Shown here piece by piece: positions 10,073-21,031 of a stretch of DNA of 64,000 bases. The position numbers and the translations under genes are program-made. The DNA lies in NCBI GenBank assembly GCA_905221605.1, contig CAJNDS010002238.1, positions 228,501-292,500 of the forward strand, given 5' to 3'. Within the stretch, counting starts at the first letter, position 1, and the number at the start of each line of letters is the position of its first letter. The notes beneath the pieces are model-generated. The model did not search any database, was not told the DNA's origin, and worked only from the letters and a program-made list of their open reading frames with translations. Source of the DNA: Symbiodinium natans (taxonomy: Eukaryota; Sar; Dinophyceae; Suessiales; Symbiodiniaceae).

Positions 10073-10242
10073 GCAGGGGAGCTGCTGAGGGAGGGTTCTG
10101 TGGCTTTGGGGCGCTCGCTCGCAAGGTCTCCTGCGGACACGACGTGCTTTAAGTTGGGGTTCGGGGTTCAGAGGGAGTTGGGGCAAGTTGGGGCGCTCGG
10201 GGGCTTCAGAGGCTTTCAAGCCCCCAAGACCGAAGAGCCAAG

Positions 10243-10280
10243 GGCCGCAACACCATCGTGGGGAAGGAGGCCGAGAACAA
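10243..10280 (+). CDS. Candidate micro-exon
   Basis: One frame reads GRNTIVGKEAEN before GTTCGG. Another frame of the same DNA is also open. Confidence 0.35.
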
Positions 10281-10707
10281 GTTCGGCACCCCGACCGCAG
10301 TTCTGTAGGGGTCCGAAGAATTTCGAGTGGTGTTGCCTCAGGTCTCTATATACCTACACTGCCAATGGGCCCCAGCTCCTGTTCTAATTATGAAGGCCCC
10401 TGTGTTAGGGGATTTGGGTCAGGAGGGTTGAGGCGGTTCGTTTTGTTGGGGGAGGTTCAGGTCCTGGAGGATGTTTGTGTTTTTGGTTTAGGGTTTGGGT
10501 TTTGGGGGCTTGCTGCCTTTTTTCTCCTTGGGCCGTGCTCTAAGGAATGGTCATCCACACGAAGGAGGCCCGAGGGCGAGATCTGGGGTCGGGTTGCAAT
10601 GGTTTGCAGCCCTGCAGGCCCTAAACCCTTTCGACCCTCAGCTTACAAAAGGGTGTGTGTTGTGTTGTGTGTGTGTGTGTTTTTCTTTCAATAATTGTGT
10701 CGGATTC

Positions 10708-10795
10708 TCTTCTGGCACGCGTTCGGCTTCTTGCGCAAAGCTACGCGCTCGCTCTCCGGAACCAACTTAGAGACTGCAGCGCCTCCCATCAAAAT
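10708..10795 (+). CDS. Possible exon
   Basis: Open frame LLARVRLLAQSYALALRN continues to QLRDCSASHQ. Composition resembles other islands but splice edges are unclear. Confidence 0.3.
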
Positions 10796-10918
10796 CCGAA
10801 ACCCTCGCTACCCGAACCCCTCAAAACCCTAAAGGCTTCCAAGACCCTAAAGAAACCCGAAGGCCCTAAAGACTCCCCGAAATTTGCAACCCTGGAGCCC
10901 CAAAGGCCTGTGATGCAG

Positions 10919-10965
10919 AGAAGGGCACAGAGTGGCACAATGGAAAGCGGCTTGACGGCGCTTAG
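10919..10965 (+). CDS. Candidate micro-exon
   Basis: After GTGATGCAG one frame gives KGTEWHNGKRLDGA up to CTTAG before GCAGCC (GC donor). A second frame, RRAQSGTMESGLTALRQ, is also open. A TTTAGGG array starts at 10980. Confidence 0.45.
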
Positions 10966-10979
10966 GCAGCCGGGTTTAT

Positions 10980-11048
10980 AGGGTTTAGGGTTTAGGGTTT
11001 CGGGTTTAGGGTTTATAGGGTTTAGAGTGGTTTAGGGTTTAGGGTTTG
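10980..11048 (+). repeat. TTTAGGG array
   Basis: Nine units with TATAGGG and TTTAGAG variants. The region 11050-11800 contains overlapping GC-rich frames but no firm exon. Confidence 0.9.
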
Positions 11049-11800
11049 TAGGGATGGGGGCGCAAGGCAAGCGCCCCGCCGTGCATAATATCGCTTGCCG
11101 ACCCGAACAGGCCCCTCATTCGGGGTGGGGAACCTGAGATTTGAGCCGAACCAGGCCGCACCCCCAAGCAGCCCATGCAAACCCTCAACGAGGGGGACTT
11201 TGGGCTCATACTTGAGGGTCCGCGATCCGGTGATCCGTTGCAATCAAAACCCCTGGAAGCCCCAAACCCTCACTAAGCCCGAAAGCCAATCTTCCCTGAA
11301 CCATTGGGGTGGTCTCAAAATCGCCATGTTTCGGCATCCAAAACAGAAGAAGGAAGACACTGCGAAGATACTATAGCTGCTCCCACCAAGGAAAAAAATC
11401 CTCAAGGGGCGCCCATCCAAGGTGCGTCGTGTCAGGCGAGAGCCGAAGTCCAGATACGCGACCCGGTCGATCAGGGAAGCGGGATATGCGAAGGTTCTTT
11501 CAGGGAGTTGCAGGGTCAGCGTTTCAGATTGAGAGAGCTTCAGGGTTAGGAGCTGGAGTGAAAGAGATCTACCCTTTAGAAACCCTTCTAACACCTTTTA
11601 CACCCTTTTTAAGCCCTCTAACGCCCTAACGCCCTCTCTGACTCAAACCTCTGACCCCTCGAATCCTTCGGCCTACGTGCCGGCGAGGCGTCATAGGGGT
11701 GCGTTCTCTACTTGCAAGAGCCCCTTCTCAGGGTCAAAGCAGAAAAGCCCTCAAAGGGATCAGAACTGTCGAGCCCTGAAGCGCTTCATCCTCCTCAAAG

Positions 11801-11870
11801 CCGAGGCCGGAGGAGGTGGCGGCCATGAAGGCCGTGAACGATGCCCAAAGCGCGTTCGACGCGGCTCGGG
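11801..11870 (+). CDS. Micro-exon, coiled-coil-like
   Basis: After CTCAAAG the frame reads PRPEEVAAMKAVNDAQ then SAFDAAR and meets GTGGCA. Ala/Glu/Lys-rich like the islands at 8668 and 23851. Confidence 0.5.
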
Positions 11871-12480
11871 GTGGCACTTGAGCGTTGTCTTTTTCTTCTA
11901 GGACTCGGCTTGCGCAGGGGTCGTGGTCTTTTTTGGGAAAGGATGAATGAAAGGTCAAAGGCCGGAATCTAGCTGACAGCCTGTCTCAGGCTCATAGCTG
12001 GGGACTTGCTCTGCACCCATCGCGCGTTCGAATAGGACTGCCCCTGGAAGCTCTCAAGGTACCATATGTGTTTGCTCTGTGTCTTTCTGTTTCTGCAAAC
12101 ACATCTTGATCCGCCGAGGCCTCGAAAAATGTGGTGCACGACAAGAACCATGTCCTCAAGGCATGGTTGCAGGTTTGAGGCTTCCGCTCCCCAGGTTTGA
12201 CCCACTGTTTCGGCTCGAGGTCTACGCAGCTGTCTCAAGAAAATAGTCAGGCTTAGAGAGTCTCATCTTTGGAAAGCCCGACCCCTACAGGCCCTGAAGC
12301 AGACGGCCAGGGCTTCGTACTAGCATTGACGATAACCAGGCAGAATTTCAGTTCCAGAGTTTGGAATCAACACCTTGCTTGAAAAGAAGGTCCGGGCTCA
12401 AGTTGTTGTGGGGAAGGAAGTTCACGGCTTGTTTAGGGTCGACGGCTGAAGTCGACTGAAGACGGCTGAAGGCTAAGCAG

Positions 12481-12501
12481 CAGAAGCTGAACCACGCGAA
12501 G
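12481..12501 (+). CDS. Possible 21-nt micro-exon
   Basis: QKLNHAK lies between CTAAGCAG and GTTGAG. The frame stays open on both sides (LKAKQQKLNHAKVELRLTA), so a longer exon reaching the TTTAGGG array at 12527 is possible. Confidence 0.4.
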
Positions 12502-12526
12502 GTTGAGCTGCGACTCACCGCGATTT

Positions 12527-12558
12527 GGGGTTTAGGGTTTCGGGTTTAGGGTTTAGGG
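12527..12558 (+). repeat. TTTAGGG array
   Basis: Four units. Open frames between here and 12825 lack splice support. Confidence 0.9.
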
Positions 12559-12825
12559 TTTTGTCCGGTTCTGTGAGGTTTCAGGGCGCCAACAGGGCCA
12601 TGTCGGATGGATGTTTGTGTTGCTCGTGTGCGATGCAGGCTGGCAAGGATACAGTCGGAAGCACAGTGGAGTTTCTTCCCCCGCTGGCACCTTTGTAAAT
12701 CCCGGCTACGTCCTTGGCACACTTTGGGGTCGCCACGAGACGAGGCTTTCTGGCCCACAGGCCCATAGTTCCCTAATGCCCGAAGCTCCAAGAATCGATA
12801 AGCGTTACTGCACCCCCCAAGCCGT

Positions 12826-12912
12826 ACCCTAAACCCTAAACCCTAAACCCTAAACCCTAAACCCTAAACCTTAAACCCTAAATCCTAAACCCCAAACCCT
12901 AAACCCTCTAAA
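12826..12912 (-). repeat. CCCTAAA array
   Basis: Twelve units with CCTTAAA and CCCCAAA variants. It ends 15 nt from an acceptor. Confidence 0.95.
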
Positions 12913-12927
12913 CGCTCAACTTCCCAG

Positions 12928-12988
12928 GGAGTCCTACAGAAACCACCACCCCCCCGAGAGCATCTTCGCCTTCTCCGAGAAGCCGGAG
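12928..12988 (+). CDS. Micro-exon
   Basis: ACTTCCCAG before G opens 61 nt, reading ESYRNHHPPESIFAF then SEKPE in phase 1, and ends at GAG before GTCTGT. The phase-0 frame (GVLQKPPPPREHLRLLREAG) is also open. Confidence 0.55.
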
Positions 12989-13184
12989 GTCTGTTGAGGG
13001 TCAGGCTTTTGGGTTTAGTGTTTAGTGTTTTGAATGTTGTTTCTCTGATTATTGTTGTTTTAGTTTTTTTTTCTTTTGGGGGGGGGGTGCGGGGGGGGGG
13101 GGGGGGGGGGTGTGGGGGGTGGGGGGAGGGGGGGGCTGCGGGGATCTTTCGCACAAGCCATCCGCGGATCCCTACCCCTACTAT

Positions 13185-13280
13185 GTGCTTAGGAACCCCC
13201 CCAAAAAACACAAGCTAATCATCCCTATATGACCTTATAGGGAAGAATCCTTTTGTTTTTTGGGGGGGTTCTTAAGCAAG
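13185..13280. mobile_element. MITE/introner-like element, family B copy 1
   Basis: Ends are inverted repeats: GTGCTTAGGAACCCCCC on the left and GGGGGGTTCTTAAGCAAG on the right. Read on the + strand the element starts with GT and ends with AG, so it could be spliced out exactly. Joining the flanks keeps a frame open (TPT then I then RSATSLN). Confidence 0.65.
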
Positions 13281-13298
13281 TCGTAGTGCCACCAGTCT

Positions 13299-13390
13299 AA
13301 ACCCTGAACCTTAAACCCTAAACCCTAAACCCCAAACCCTAAACCCTAAACCCTAAACCCTAAACCCTAAACCCTAAACCCCAAACCCCA
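13299..13390 (-). repeat. CCCTAAA array
   Basis: Twelve units. The last units become CCCCAAA and run into the acceptor CCCCAG. Confidence 0.95.
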
Positions 13391-13391
13391 G

Positions 13392-13492
13392 GACCATAAG
13401 AGGTGTCAAAGCCCCGAAGCCCAAGATGCCCAGCGAAAGGAAGCCGCGCTGCGGCAGAAGTTTGACTCGGCAAAGGACGGCTTGCTGCTTAG
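13392..13492 (+). CDS. Exon whose splice sites lie in telomeric arrays
   Basis: The acceptor CCCCAG is the last heptamer of the upstream array and the donor GTTTAG is the first heptamer of the downstream array. The 101-nt frame starts DHKRCQSPEAQDAQRK, continues through ALRQKFDSAKD to LLL, and has no stop. Charged and helical; family unknown. Confidence 0.6.
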
Positions 13493-13572
13493 GTTTAGGG
13501 TTAGGGTTTAGGGTTTAGGGTTTGGGTTCAGGTTCAGGGTTTAGGGTTTTTAGGGTTTAGGGTTTAGGGTTC
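13493..13572 (+). repeat. TTTAGGG array
   Basis: Ten units with some insertions. Confidence 0.95.
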
Positions 13573-13600
13573 GGTTTCGGGGTGTCGCTTTCGGAGGGGT

Positions 13601-13613
13601 GAAGAGAGAGAGG

Positions 13614-13640
<27 letters not shown>
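13601..13640. repeat. (GA)n microsatellite
   Basis: About 20 GA dinucleotides, slightly interrupted. From 13641 to 14330 no firm exon was found. Confidence 0.9.
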
Positions 13641-13644
<4 letters not shown>

Positions 13645-14329
13645 TCTAAGCACCAGAAAAGGGCTCGGTTGTTCAGATGTAGCATGTGCGAACTAAGGAA
13701 GCCTGGGTGTTTGTGCCACAAGTTTTTCCCATCGTTTGCATCACGTGTGTTTAAAACCACGCGATTCCAAGTTACCCTGCAAACCCCTGTCCCCTGGACT
13801 GTAAACCCTCACCCTCAGGATTTCAGTTTCCGAGGTTAGTTGTTTCTAGTTTCCGGAACATTGAGGAGCGAGCTCATTTTGCAGCAGCCGCCTGAAGTTC
13901 GTCTAGGGTCATGGTCTCGTCATGAGTGATATGCGCGACCGGCTTCGTTCGCTTCGAATCATGTTGAATGCTCAAACCCGCACCCTGCTGCAGTCCGAAT
14001 CCCCGGAACTTAGACGTGGACCATAAAGCAAAAACACGCGCAACTTGATCACTGTTATGCCGCTATCGCCCTGAAGCCTGGCGCCCTGACACTGAGCATT
14101 GGCGGCTCCATCTGGAGATCTTGGTTGGCTTCCTTGTCTTCGGGGTCCTTTCATTGTTTTTCGGGTGCTGGGCCTTTCTCGAGGCGGAGTGGGATGTGGC
14201 CACGACGCGCTGAACGCTGCGAAGGCCCATCTCCTCTGCAGTAACTGCAACAAAATGCCCTGCGTCCACAGGTTGAGAGGTCTGACGGGGGGTGTGAACC
14301 GGTAGGATGACAGTTTCTCTCTCCTTTTA

Positions 14330-17310
14330 AAAAACCCGTTCCCTCCTCTCGCTCTCTCGGCTCCTCCGCTCTCCTCGCTCTCTCGACTCGCCTCTATATC
14401 TCGTCGCTTAATCGTATCTCCCTCCCTCTCCCCCCCTCCCTCCCTCTCCTCTCGCTCTCTCGCTCTCTCGCTCTCTCTCGCTCTCTCTCGCTCTCTCTCG
14501 CTCTAGCTCTCTCTCTCTCATCTCCGCTCTCGCTCGCTCCTCTCTTCTCTCCCTCCCTCGCGATCTATCCTCTCGCTCTCTCGCTCTCTCGCTCTCTCCG
14601 CTCTTCTCGCTCTCCTGCGCTCTCTCTAGTCTCTTCGCCTCTCTCGCTCTCTCTCGCTCTCTCTCGCGCTCTCTCGCTCTCTCTCGCTATCTCTCGATCT
14701 CTCTCGCTCTTCTCTCGCTCTCTCTCGCTCCGTCCCTATCTCGTCTCGCTCGCTCTCTCTCAGCTCCCTAGTCTCTCGCTCTGTCGCGCCTCTCATCTCG
14801 CGATCTCGCGATCCATCCCTAGATCTCGTCGATATCTCGCCTCTCCCTCCCTAGCTCTCTCGCTCTCACGCTCTTCGCTATCCGATCTCTCGCTCTCTCG
14901 CTCTCCGCATATCTCGTCTCTTCGTCTCTCGCCTCTTCGCTCTCTCGCTCTCTCGCTCCTCGCTCCTCTCGCTCTCTCGCTCTCTCGCTCTCTCGCTCTC
15001 TCCTCTCGCTCCTCGCGCTCTCGCTCCCTTCCTCTCGCTCTTCGATCCATCCCTCCCTCGCCTCTCGGCTCTCTCGCTCTCTGCGCCTATCGCCTTCTCG
15101 CTCTCTCGCTCTCTCGCTCTCTACCTCTTCGCCTCTCTCCGCTCTCTCGCTCTCTCCTCTCTCGCTCTCTCGCTCTCTCGCATCTCTCGCTCTCTCGCTC
15201 TCCGCTCTCTCGCTCTCTCCGCTCTCTCGCTCTCTCGCTCCTCATCCCTCGCCTCTTGCTATCTCCCTCCATCGCTCCATCGCTCTCTCGCCTCTCTCGC
15301 TCTCTCGCTCTCGCTCTTCTCGCTCTCTCGCTCTCTCGCTCTCTCGCTATCTCGCTCTCTCCCTCTCTCGCTCTCTAGGCTCTCTCGCTCTACTCGCTCT
15401 CTCGCTCTCTCGCTCTCCTACCTCTCTCGCTCCCTTCTCCTCTCGCTCTCCTAGCTCTCAACTCCCTCGCTCTCTCGCTCTCCTCCCTCCCCCTCGCTCT
15501 CTCGCTATATCGCTCTCGCGCTCTCTCGCTCTCTCGCTCTCTCCGCTCTCTCGCTCTCCGCTCTCTCGCTCTCTCGATCTCTCGCTCTCTCGATACTCTC
15601 GCTCTCTCGTCTCTACCTCTCTCGCTCTCTCGCTCCCTCTCTCGCTCTCTCGCTCTCTCGCTCTCTCGCTATCTCGCATTCTCTGCTCTCTCGCTCTATC
15701 GCATCTCTCGATCTCTCGCTCTCTCGCGCTCTCGCCTCTCTCGCCTCTCGCTTCTCGACCTACTCTCGCTCTCTCGCTTCGTCGCTCTATCCCTCATCAT
15801 CTCCCTCCGCCCTCCTCCATCCCTCCCTCGCCTCGCTCTCATCGCTCTCTCGCTCTCTCGCTCTCTCGCTCTATCGATCTCTCGATCTCTCGCTCTCTAG
15901 CTCTCTGCGATCTCTCGTCTCTTCGCTAACTTCTCTCGCTCTCTCGTCTCTCACGCTCTCTCGATCTCTCGCATCTCGCGCTCTCTCGCATCTATCGATC
16001 TCTCGCTCTCTCGCGCTCTCGCTCTCTCGCTCTATCGCCTCTCGCTCTCTCGCTCTATCGATTCTGCGATATCTGCTCTCTCACTTCCCTCGCATCTCTT
16101 CGCTCTCTCACTAACTACCCTCCACTCGCTCTCGCGCTCTCTCGCCTCTCGCTACTCTTCAGCTTCTCGCTCCCAGCTCTCTCGCTATGATCGCTCTCTC
16201 GCTCTCTCGCTCGTCGCTATCTCGCTTCCTCGCTCTTCTCGCTCGATTAGCTCCTATCGATCTTCGCTCTCTCGATTCTCCGTGCTTCTCGCTCTCTCGC
16301 TCTCGCGCTCTATTCCCTCTCTCCCTCTCTCCCTCTCCTTCCCTCCCCTCGCTCTCTCCCTATCCTCATCCCTCTCCCTCCCTCCCTCTCTCCAGCTCTC
16401 TCGTCTTCTCGCTCTCTCGCGTATCTCGCTCTCTAGCTCTCTCGATCTTGTAGATCTATCACTCCCTCCCTCCCCCCTCCCCTCTCGCTCTATCGCTCTC
16501 TCGCTCTCTCGCTCTCTCGCTCTGCGCTCTCTCGCTCACCCTCTCTCGCTCTCTCGCTCTCTCGCTCTCTCGACTCTCTCGCTCTCTACGCTCGCTCGCT
16601 CTCTCGCTTCTCTCGCTCTCTCGCTTCTCTCGCTCTAGCGCTCCTCCCCTCTCGCTTCTAGCTTTCTCTCGCTCTCTCGCTCTCTCGCTCTTCTCGTCTC
16701 TAGCTCTCTCGCTCTCTCGCTCTCTTCCTCCATCGCTCCTCGCCATCTCGCTCCCTCGCTCTGTCTCGCTCTCTCGCGCTCTCACGCTCTCTCGCGCTAT
16801 CGCTCTATAGCTATCTCGCTATCCGCTCGCCGCTCTAGCGTCTCGCTCGCTCGCGCTCGCTATCGATCGCTATCGCCTAGCTCTCGCTCGCTCTCGCGCT
16901 CTAGCAGCCTCGCGCCTCTCGCTCCCTCTAGCTCTCCGATCTCTCGCTCTCTCGCTCTTCGCTCTTCTCGCTGCTCCTCTCGCTCTATCGCTCTCTCGCT
17001 CCTCTCGCTCTCGCTCTCTCGCTCTAATCGCTCTCCGCCTCTCGCTTCTTCGCTCCTACGCTCTCTCGCTACTCGCTCTCCTCGCTCTCGCGCTCTCTCG
17101 CTCTCTCGCTCTCTCGCTCTTCTCGCTCTCTCGCTCTCGCTCTCTGCTTTCTCTCGCTCTGTGCTCTCGCTCGCCTCGCGCCTCGCTCGCTCAGCTCTCG
17201 CGCTCTCGCTCGCTTCGCGCTCTCGCGGCGCTCGCTCGAGCGCTCGCGAGCTCTCGCGCATCGCTAGTCTCTCGCCCTCGCGCTCTCTCGCTCTCAGAGC
17301 TTCTCTGTCT
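14330..17310. repeat. CTCTCG microsatellite, about 3 kb
   Basis: Almost entirely CTCTCG or CTCT with scattered single-base changes and indels. The complement reads as Arg/Glu/Ser strings that are not genes. The irregular indels may be biological or long-read error. Confidence 0.95.
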
Positions 17311-17490
17311 CGTTTAACGTCTCTGTGTCTTAACTACTTTTCATCGCTCATGGTTTCACGACAATATTGCGACACATAGCAAGAATAAGTTTCGTTGCAC
17401 CTTCTGTTCTTTAGGTATCACCGTTACCATCGCCGGAACTATTGTCATTATTACCACTCTAATTCCTCCCATGGGGGACCGGGGATGCAG

Positions 17491-17554
17491 AACGAGCGAG
17501 GCAGACTCCTGGGCCAAGCGCAACAGCCTGTCCGAAGCCCTGAGGACGCGGAAG
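17491..17554 (+). CDS. Micro-exon
   Basis: After GGGATGCAG the DNA is open in two frames. The coil-like one reads SEADSWAKRNSLSEAL then RTRK, and stops at AAG before GTTGGT. This is the first coding island after the microsatellite. Confidence 0.55.
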
Positions 17555-17891
17555 GTTGGTTTCGAAGGTTTCGGTTTCATGGTGCAACCCTCGTCCATGT
17601 GTAATCATCGGAAACTGGAGAAGTAAGAAGGTTTAAGGCCCCCCTAAATCCTAGACCCTTCACCGTAAACACAAGCACAGCAGCCTCAGCAAAACCTGCA
17701 TCGTAAATCGGCTGGCGAGTCAGGGACAGTACTAGGTGAGATATCCCTTAAGCCGGCGATGTTTGCGGAACACATCTGCAGGCTTGCCTTTTAGGCCGAA
17801 CCCTATGGTTAGCGCCCTCAGCCGTGATGATCAGCATGAGTCCCTCAACTTCCATGTTTCTGGCCGTCAGTGCCACACCCTGTCGCACCAG

Positions 17892-17970
17892 GAATGCCAT
17901 ATCCGTCGAGCATGACGAGGCTGCTGAGGGAGCTGTCGCCCTAATCCAAATCCACAAGATCGAGCTTGGA
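17892..17970 (+). CDS. Candidate exon
   Basis: Following CGCACCAG-G the frame reads NAISVEHDEAAEGAVAL and then IQIHKIE. An internal GAG before GCTGCT could shorten it to 29 nt. Confidence 0.4.
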
Positions 17971-18050
17971 AGTCCCAGATTATGCGAATCTACTCCAAGC
18001 GCGCCCCAAGTGTGGCGCAGACCTTAGAGCCCCCCCCCCCCCCACCGCAG

Positions 18051-18089
18051 GAGAACAAAGATGCGGCCGACCTTGCGACCATTGACCAG
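18051..18089 (+). CDS. Micro-exon, phase 0-0
   Basis: A poly-C tract ending CCACCGCAG precedes 13 codons ENKDAADLATIDQ, then GTCCCA. The polypyrimidine tract, CAG-G acceptor and GT donor are all present. Confidence 0.65.
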
Positions 18090-18236
18090 GTCCCAGGGAG
18101 TTTTGTGGATAAGAGCTTCGGGGTTCAGGGGCTCACGTGGAAGGTTCAAGATGCATTTTCCGGAAGATAATTTGAACCAGTGGAGGGCAGGGAGGGCCCC
18201 CGAGGAGTAGCACCGGAGATCTCTTGGCCTGGGGGG

Positions 18237-18515
18237 TGCGTCTATGTATATGAATGTGTATGTGTATGTGTACGTGTACGTGTATGTGTATGTGTATGTG
18301 CATCTGTATATGTATATGCATATGCATATGTATATGCATATGTATATGTATATGTGTATGTGTATGTGCATCTGTATATGTATATGCATATGCATATGTA
18401 TATGCATATGCATATGTATATGGGTATGTGTATGTGTATGTGTATGTGTATGTATATGTGTGAGCATGTTCACGTGCATGTGCTTGTGCACGTGTATATG
18501 TGTGTGTATGTTTAT
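18237..18515. repeat. TATGTG/TATGCA microsatellite
   Basis: Alternating TATGTG, TATGCATATG and related hexamers. All six frames are open and meaningless. Confidence 0.95.
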
Positions 18516-18684
18516 GTCGGTACGCATGAAGTGATGCATCGAACCGCGCTCGCCAGCAGCAGCCTTGTCTTGCGCCCCATCCCGACATCCCCTGATGAGA
18601 CCCCTGAGAAGCCCTAAGGGCTTTCGGGTTTAGGGCTCCAAGTTCCAGTCGAACCGTCCACCGCCCCCTGTTCGATTTGGCCAG

Positions 18685-18762
18685 GTACGCGGCCGGGCGC
18701 ACGCCGATGTCAAGCGGTCTGAAGACGAGCCTGGAGACCTAGGGGCTCAGAGGCGACAACAA
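18685..18762 (+). CDS. Micro-exon, phase 0-0, canonical GTAAGG donor
   Basis: TTTGGCCAG-G opens 26 codons beginning VRGRAHADVKRSEDEPG and ending GAQRRQQ, followed by GTAAGG. Highly charged and likely helical. Confidence 0.65.
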
Positions 18763-19117
18763 GTAAGGCCCTCTTAGTTGCCCCCAACACAGCCCCCAAC
18801 ATGCGGACCCGAATAAAGTTCTTAATTTCGGGGGTGTGTGGCCGCGAGTGCGAAGTTTCGCATGTAGCTTCGAACGTTTAGGTCTGCAGGTTTCGTGTTG
18901 TTTACTGAGTTCATGCTAGTGAAACCAGGCTAGTGAACCCTGGGGACACAGTCTCTGAGCAATAGTTAAACAGCCCTTCCTTTGATGCAGGAGACCGCCC
19001 CGGTTTTTTGGTCGGGTCGGGAGGAGCTCCCTAACCCCAAAAACCATGAACTCTCAACCTGCCCCAACTCCATGAGCCCAAAATTCTCAACCTCCGAGCC
19101 CGCAATCGATGCTTAAG

Positions 19118-19148
19118 GATCGCCGACATCGAAGAGGAGCAGGCCCAG
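19118..19148 (+). CDS. Micro-exon, acidic
   Basis: Frame IADIEEEQAQ ends at CAG before GCGCGC (GC donor), with TTTAGGGG variants 12 nt on. The acceptor TTAAG-G is weak. Confidence 0.45.
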
Positions 19149-20004
19149 GCGCGCTTTTTTGGGGTTTAGGGGTCTCGGGTTTAGGGCTCAGGGGCCTGCA
19201 TGTCTTGTCGTTCGGTCAACCAGTGCTCTAGTGTGTGGAGAGGTAGGGGGAGTCATTCACGGCCTTGCCCTAACCGCCAAATCCTCTCTTCCTTGAGCCC
19301 TCAGCCCTCAGCTCTAGAAGAGCACAAAGCAGTGAGCTTGCTTAAGCCCACTAAAGCTCTCTACAGCCCGAACCCCGCTGACAAGGCAAACGCCTGAGAC
19401 ATGACCAGGATTGCCAGACAGAGACCCTGATCGTGTAACACCCCCTTGAAGCCCCTTGAGACTTCGGAACCCTCAACTCTTCAAGATCCAAAGCCTTGAC
19501 AGAGGCCACTGACACGCCCTCAAAGACGGAAAGGGACCCTTTAGGATCCTGAACTCGTAAAAGCCCCTGCAAATCCCTGCAAGCGAAATCAGGTGTTCAG
19601 GAGGGGTTTAGGTTTTCAGGTGCCTAGGGTTTAGCTCTGAAAGTGCCTAAGCCCATGGCCCTAAACCCATGGGTCCGCTGGTGGTTGTTTGGCGTGCTGA
19701 AGAATTCCAGGGGCGGCCAATAAGGTCTGAGACCCTTGCAGACCGCAGAGCAGGCATCGGGGGTCAGCCTTGGTTTGCAGGCCCATACAGTGCCGTGGGA
19801 TGCATACCACGTGCCGGGAGTGGCGCGGTTATGTGTGCAGCGACCACATGGACGGGATGGTAAACCCTAAACCCTAAACCCGATGTGTTTTTTTTCTTCA
19901 CGGGCTTTAGTCCTTCATCCGCTGGGCTGGAGGTGATGCCGTTGTTTGCTTAGGCCAGATCTTCGGGCCTCGCTCGTCCCTCCACTCCGCTCCGCACCGC
20001 TCCT

Positions 20005-20103
20005 AAACCCTAAACCCTAAACCCTAAACCCGAAACCCGAAACCCTAAACCCCTAAACCCTAAACCCTAAGCCCTAAGCCCCAAACCCTAAACCCTGAAC
20101 CCG
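20005..20103 (-). repeat. CCCTAAA array with CCCGAAA variants
   Basis: About thirteen units ending at the acceptor region of the next exon. Confidence 0.95.
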
Positions 20104-20113
20104 GTGTGTGCAG

Positions 20114-20196
20114 GTGGTTGGGACCATCGCCCAGAAGTTCGAGGCAGAGGCCAAGAAGCATGAGATCGCGCGGGGGCCCGGGGTTCAGGGAGCCAG
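20114..20196 (+). CDS. Exon, coiled-coil-like, GCAAGG donor
   Basis: GGTGTGTGCAG-G opens VVGTIAQKFEAEAKKHEI, then ARGPGVQGA, up to CCAG before GCAAGG, the closest GC analogue of a consensus donor. CCCTAAA lies upstream and TTTAGGG begins 24 nt downstream. Confidence 0.65.
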
Positions 20197-20219
20197 GCAA
20201 GGGACACGAGGGGATATGG

Positions 20220-20290
20220 GGCTTAGGGTTTAGGGTGTAGGGTTAGGGTTCAGGGTTTAGGGTTTAGGGCTTAGGGCTTCGGGCTTCGGG
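20220..20290 (+). repeat. TTTAGGG/CTTAGGG array
   Basis: Nine units with CTTAGGG and TTCGGGC forms at the end. Confidence 0.9.
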
Positions 20291-20319
20291 CTTAGGAATT
20301 AAGGATACCATCTTGGGGC

Positions 20320-20620
20320 CCTTTTTATCATTAAGGGGATCCTACTCTTTGGTCTGTTTTAGGGGTCCCTTATCTTCGCAAACCTCGTATGGGTTTTTCC
20401 CAAAATGGGGTACCCCTGCTATAGCCAGAATAGTATAGAATCCCCTTACAAAAAAGGTACCTGGATCCACGCTACTAGGGGTACCTTATTGGGATCCTTA
20501 TGAAAAGGAGATCGTACTATTTTGGGGGTCTATTTTAGGGGTCCCTTATTTTACAGGGGTTTCCAAAGTCAGTGGGATCTAGGATAGAGGGTCCCTTATT
20601 CTAGGTGTCCCTCCTAGTAT
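20320..20620. repeat. Dispersed repeat, family C
   Basis: Two internal copies of a motif with TACTMTTTKGG...TTTTAGGGGTCCCTTAT, near 20340 and 20510. A relative lies at 43745-43900. Non-coding. Confidence 0.6.
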
Positions 20621-20980
20621 CCCTCAGCAAACGCAAGAGCCAGGGCCCTGGTAACTTGTTCAAAAGCTTGTGGCGGCACTTCACGTTGAACTTCTGGGTT
20701 TTGGGCTTAGCGGTTTAGGGCTTCAGTTTTTCCTGGTTCAGGTTTGAGGGTTGTTTGGGAGGTTCATATGGCCGTAAGCCAGATTCAAGGGGCCCTTTGT
20801 GGAGCTTGAGGTCTGTATGGTCTTACCCTGCTTGAACTCCTAAGCCCACTTGCTTCCTACAGTCATCTTGCGACAGTCTTAGGGTGACGGGTTGGGTCTG
20901 GGATGTTTCCTGGAGGTTTACAGTTTAGGGTTTGGGGTTTGGAGACTCGGGCCACTTGGGACACGCATGCCGCAGCCCAG

Positions 20981-21031
20981 GACTCTTCGCAGAGGCAGGA
21001 CTTGGAGGCTGAGGCACGAGGGGTGCAAGAG
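20981..21031 (+). CDS. Micro-exon, phase 0-0
   Basis: CCGCAGCCCAG-G precedes 17 codons DSSQRQDLEAEARGVQE and then GTAGGA, a good GT donor. Charged coil-like peptide. Confidence 0.65.

Noticed and set aside
14330-17310. Long minus-strand Arg/Glu/Ser-rich frames (up to about 130 codons)
   Set aside because: They are translations of the CTCTCG microsatellite and have no independent coding signal.
18133-18702. 171- and 189-codon minus frames rich in His/Thr and + frames of Cys/Ile or Val/Tyr
   Set aside because: Produced by the TATGTG microsatellite. The same applies at 46425-47244.
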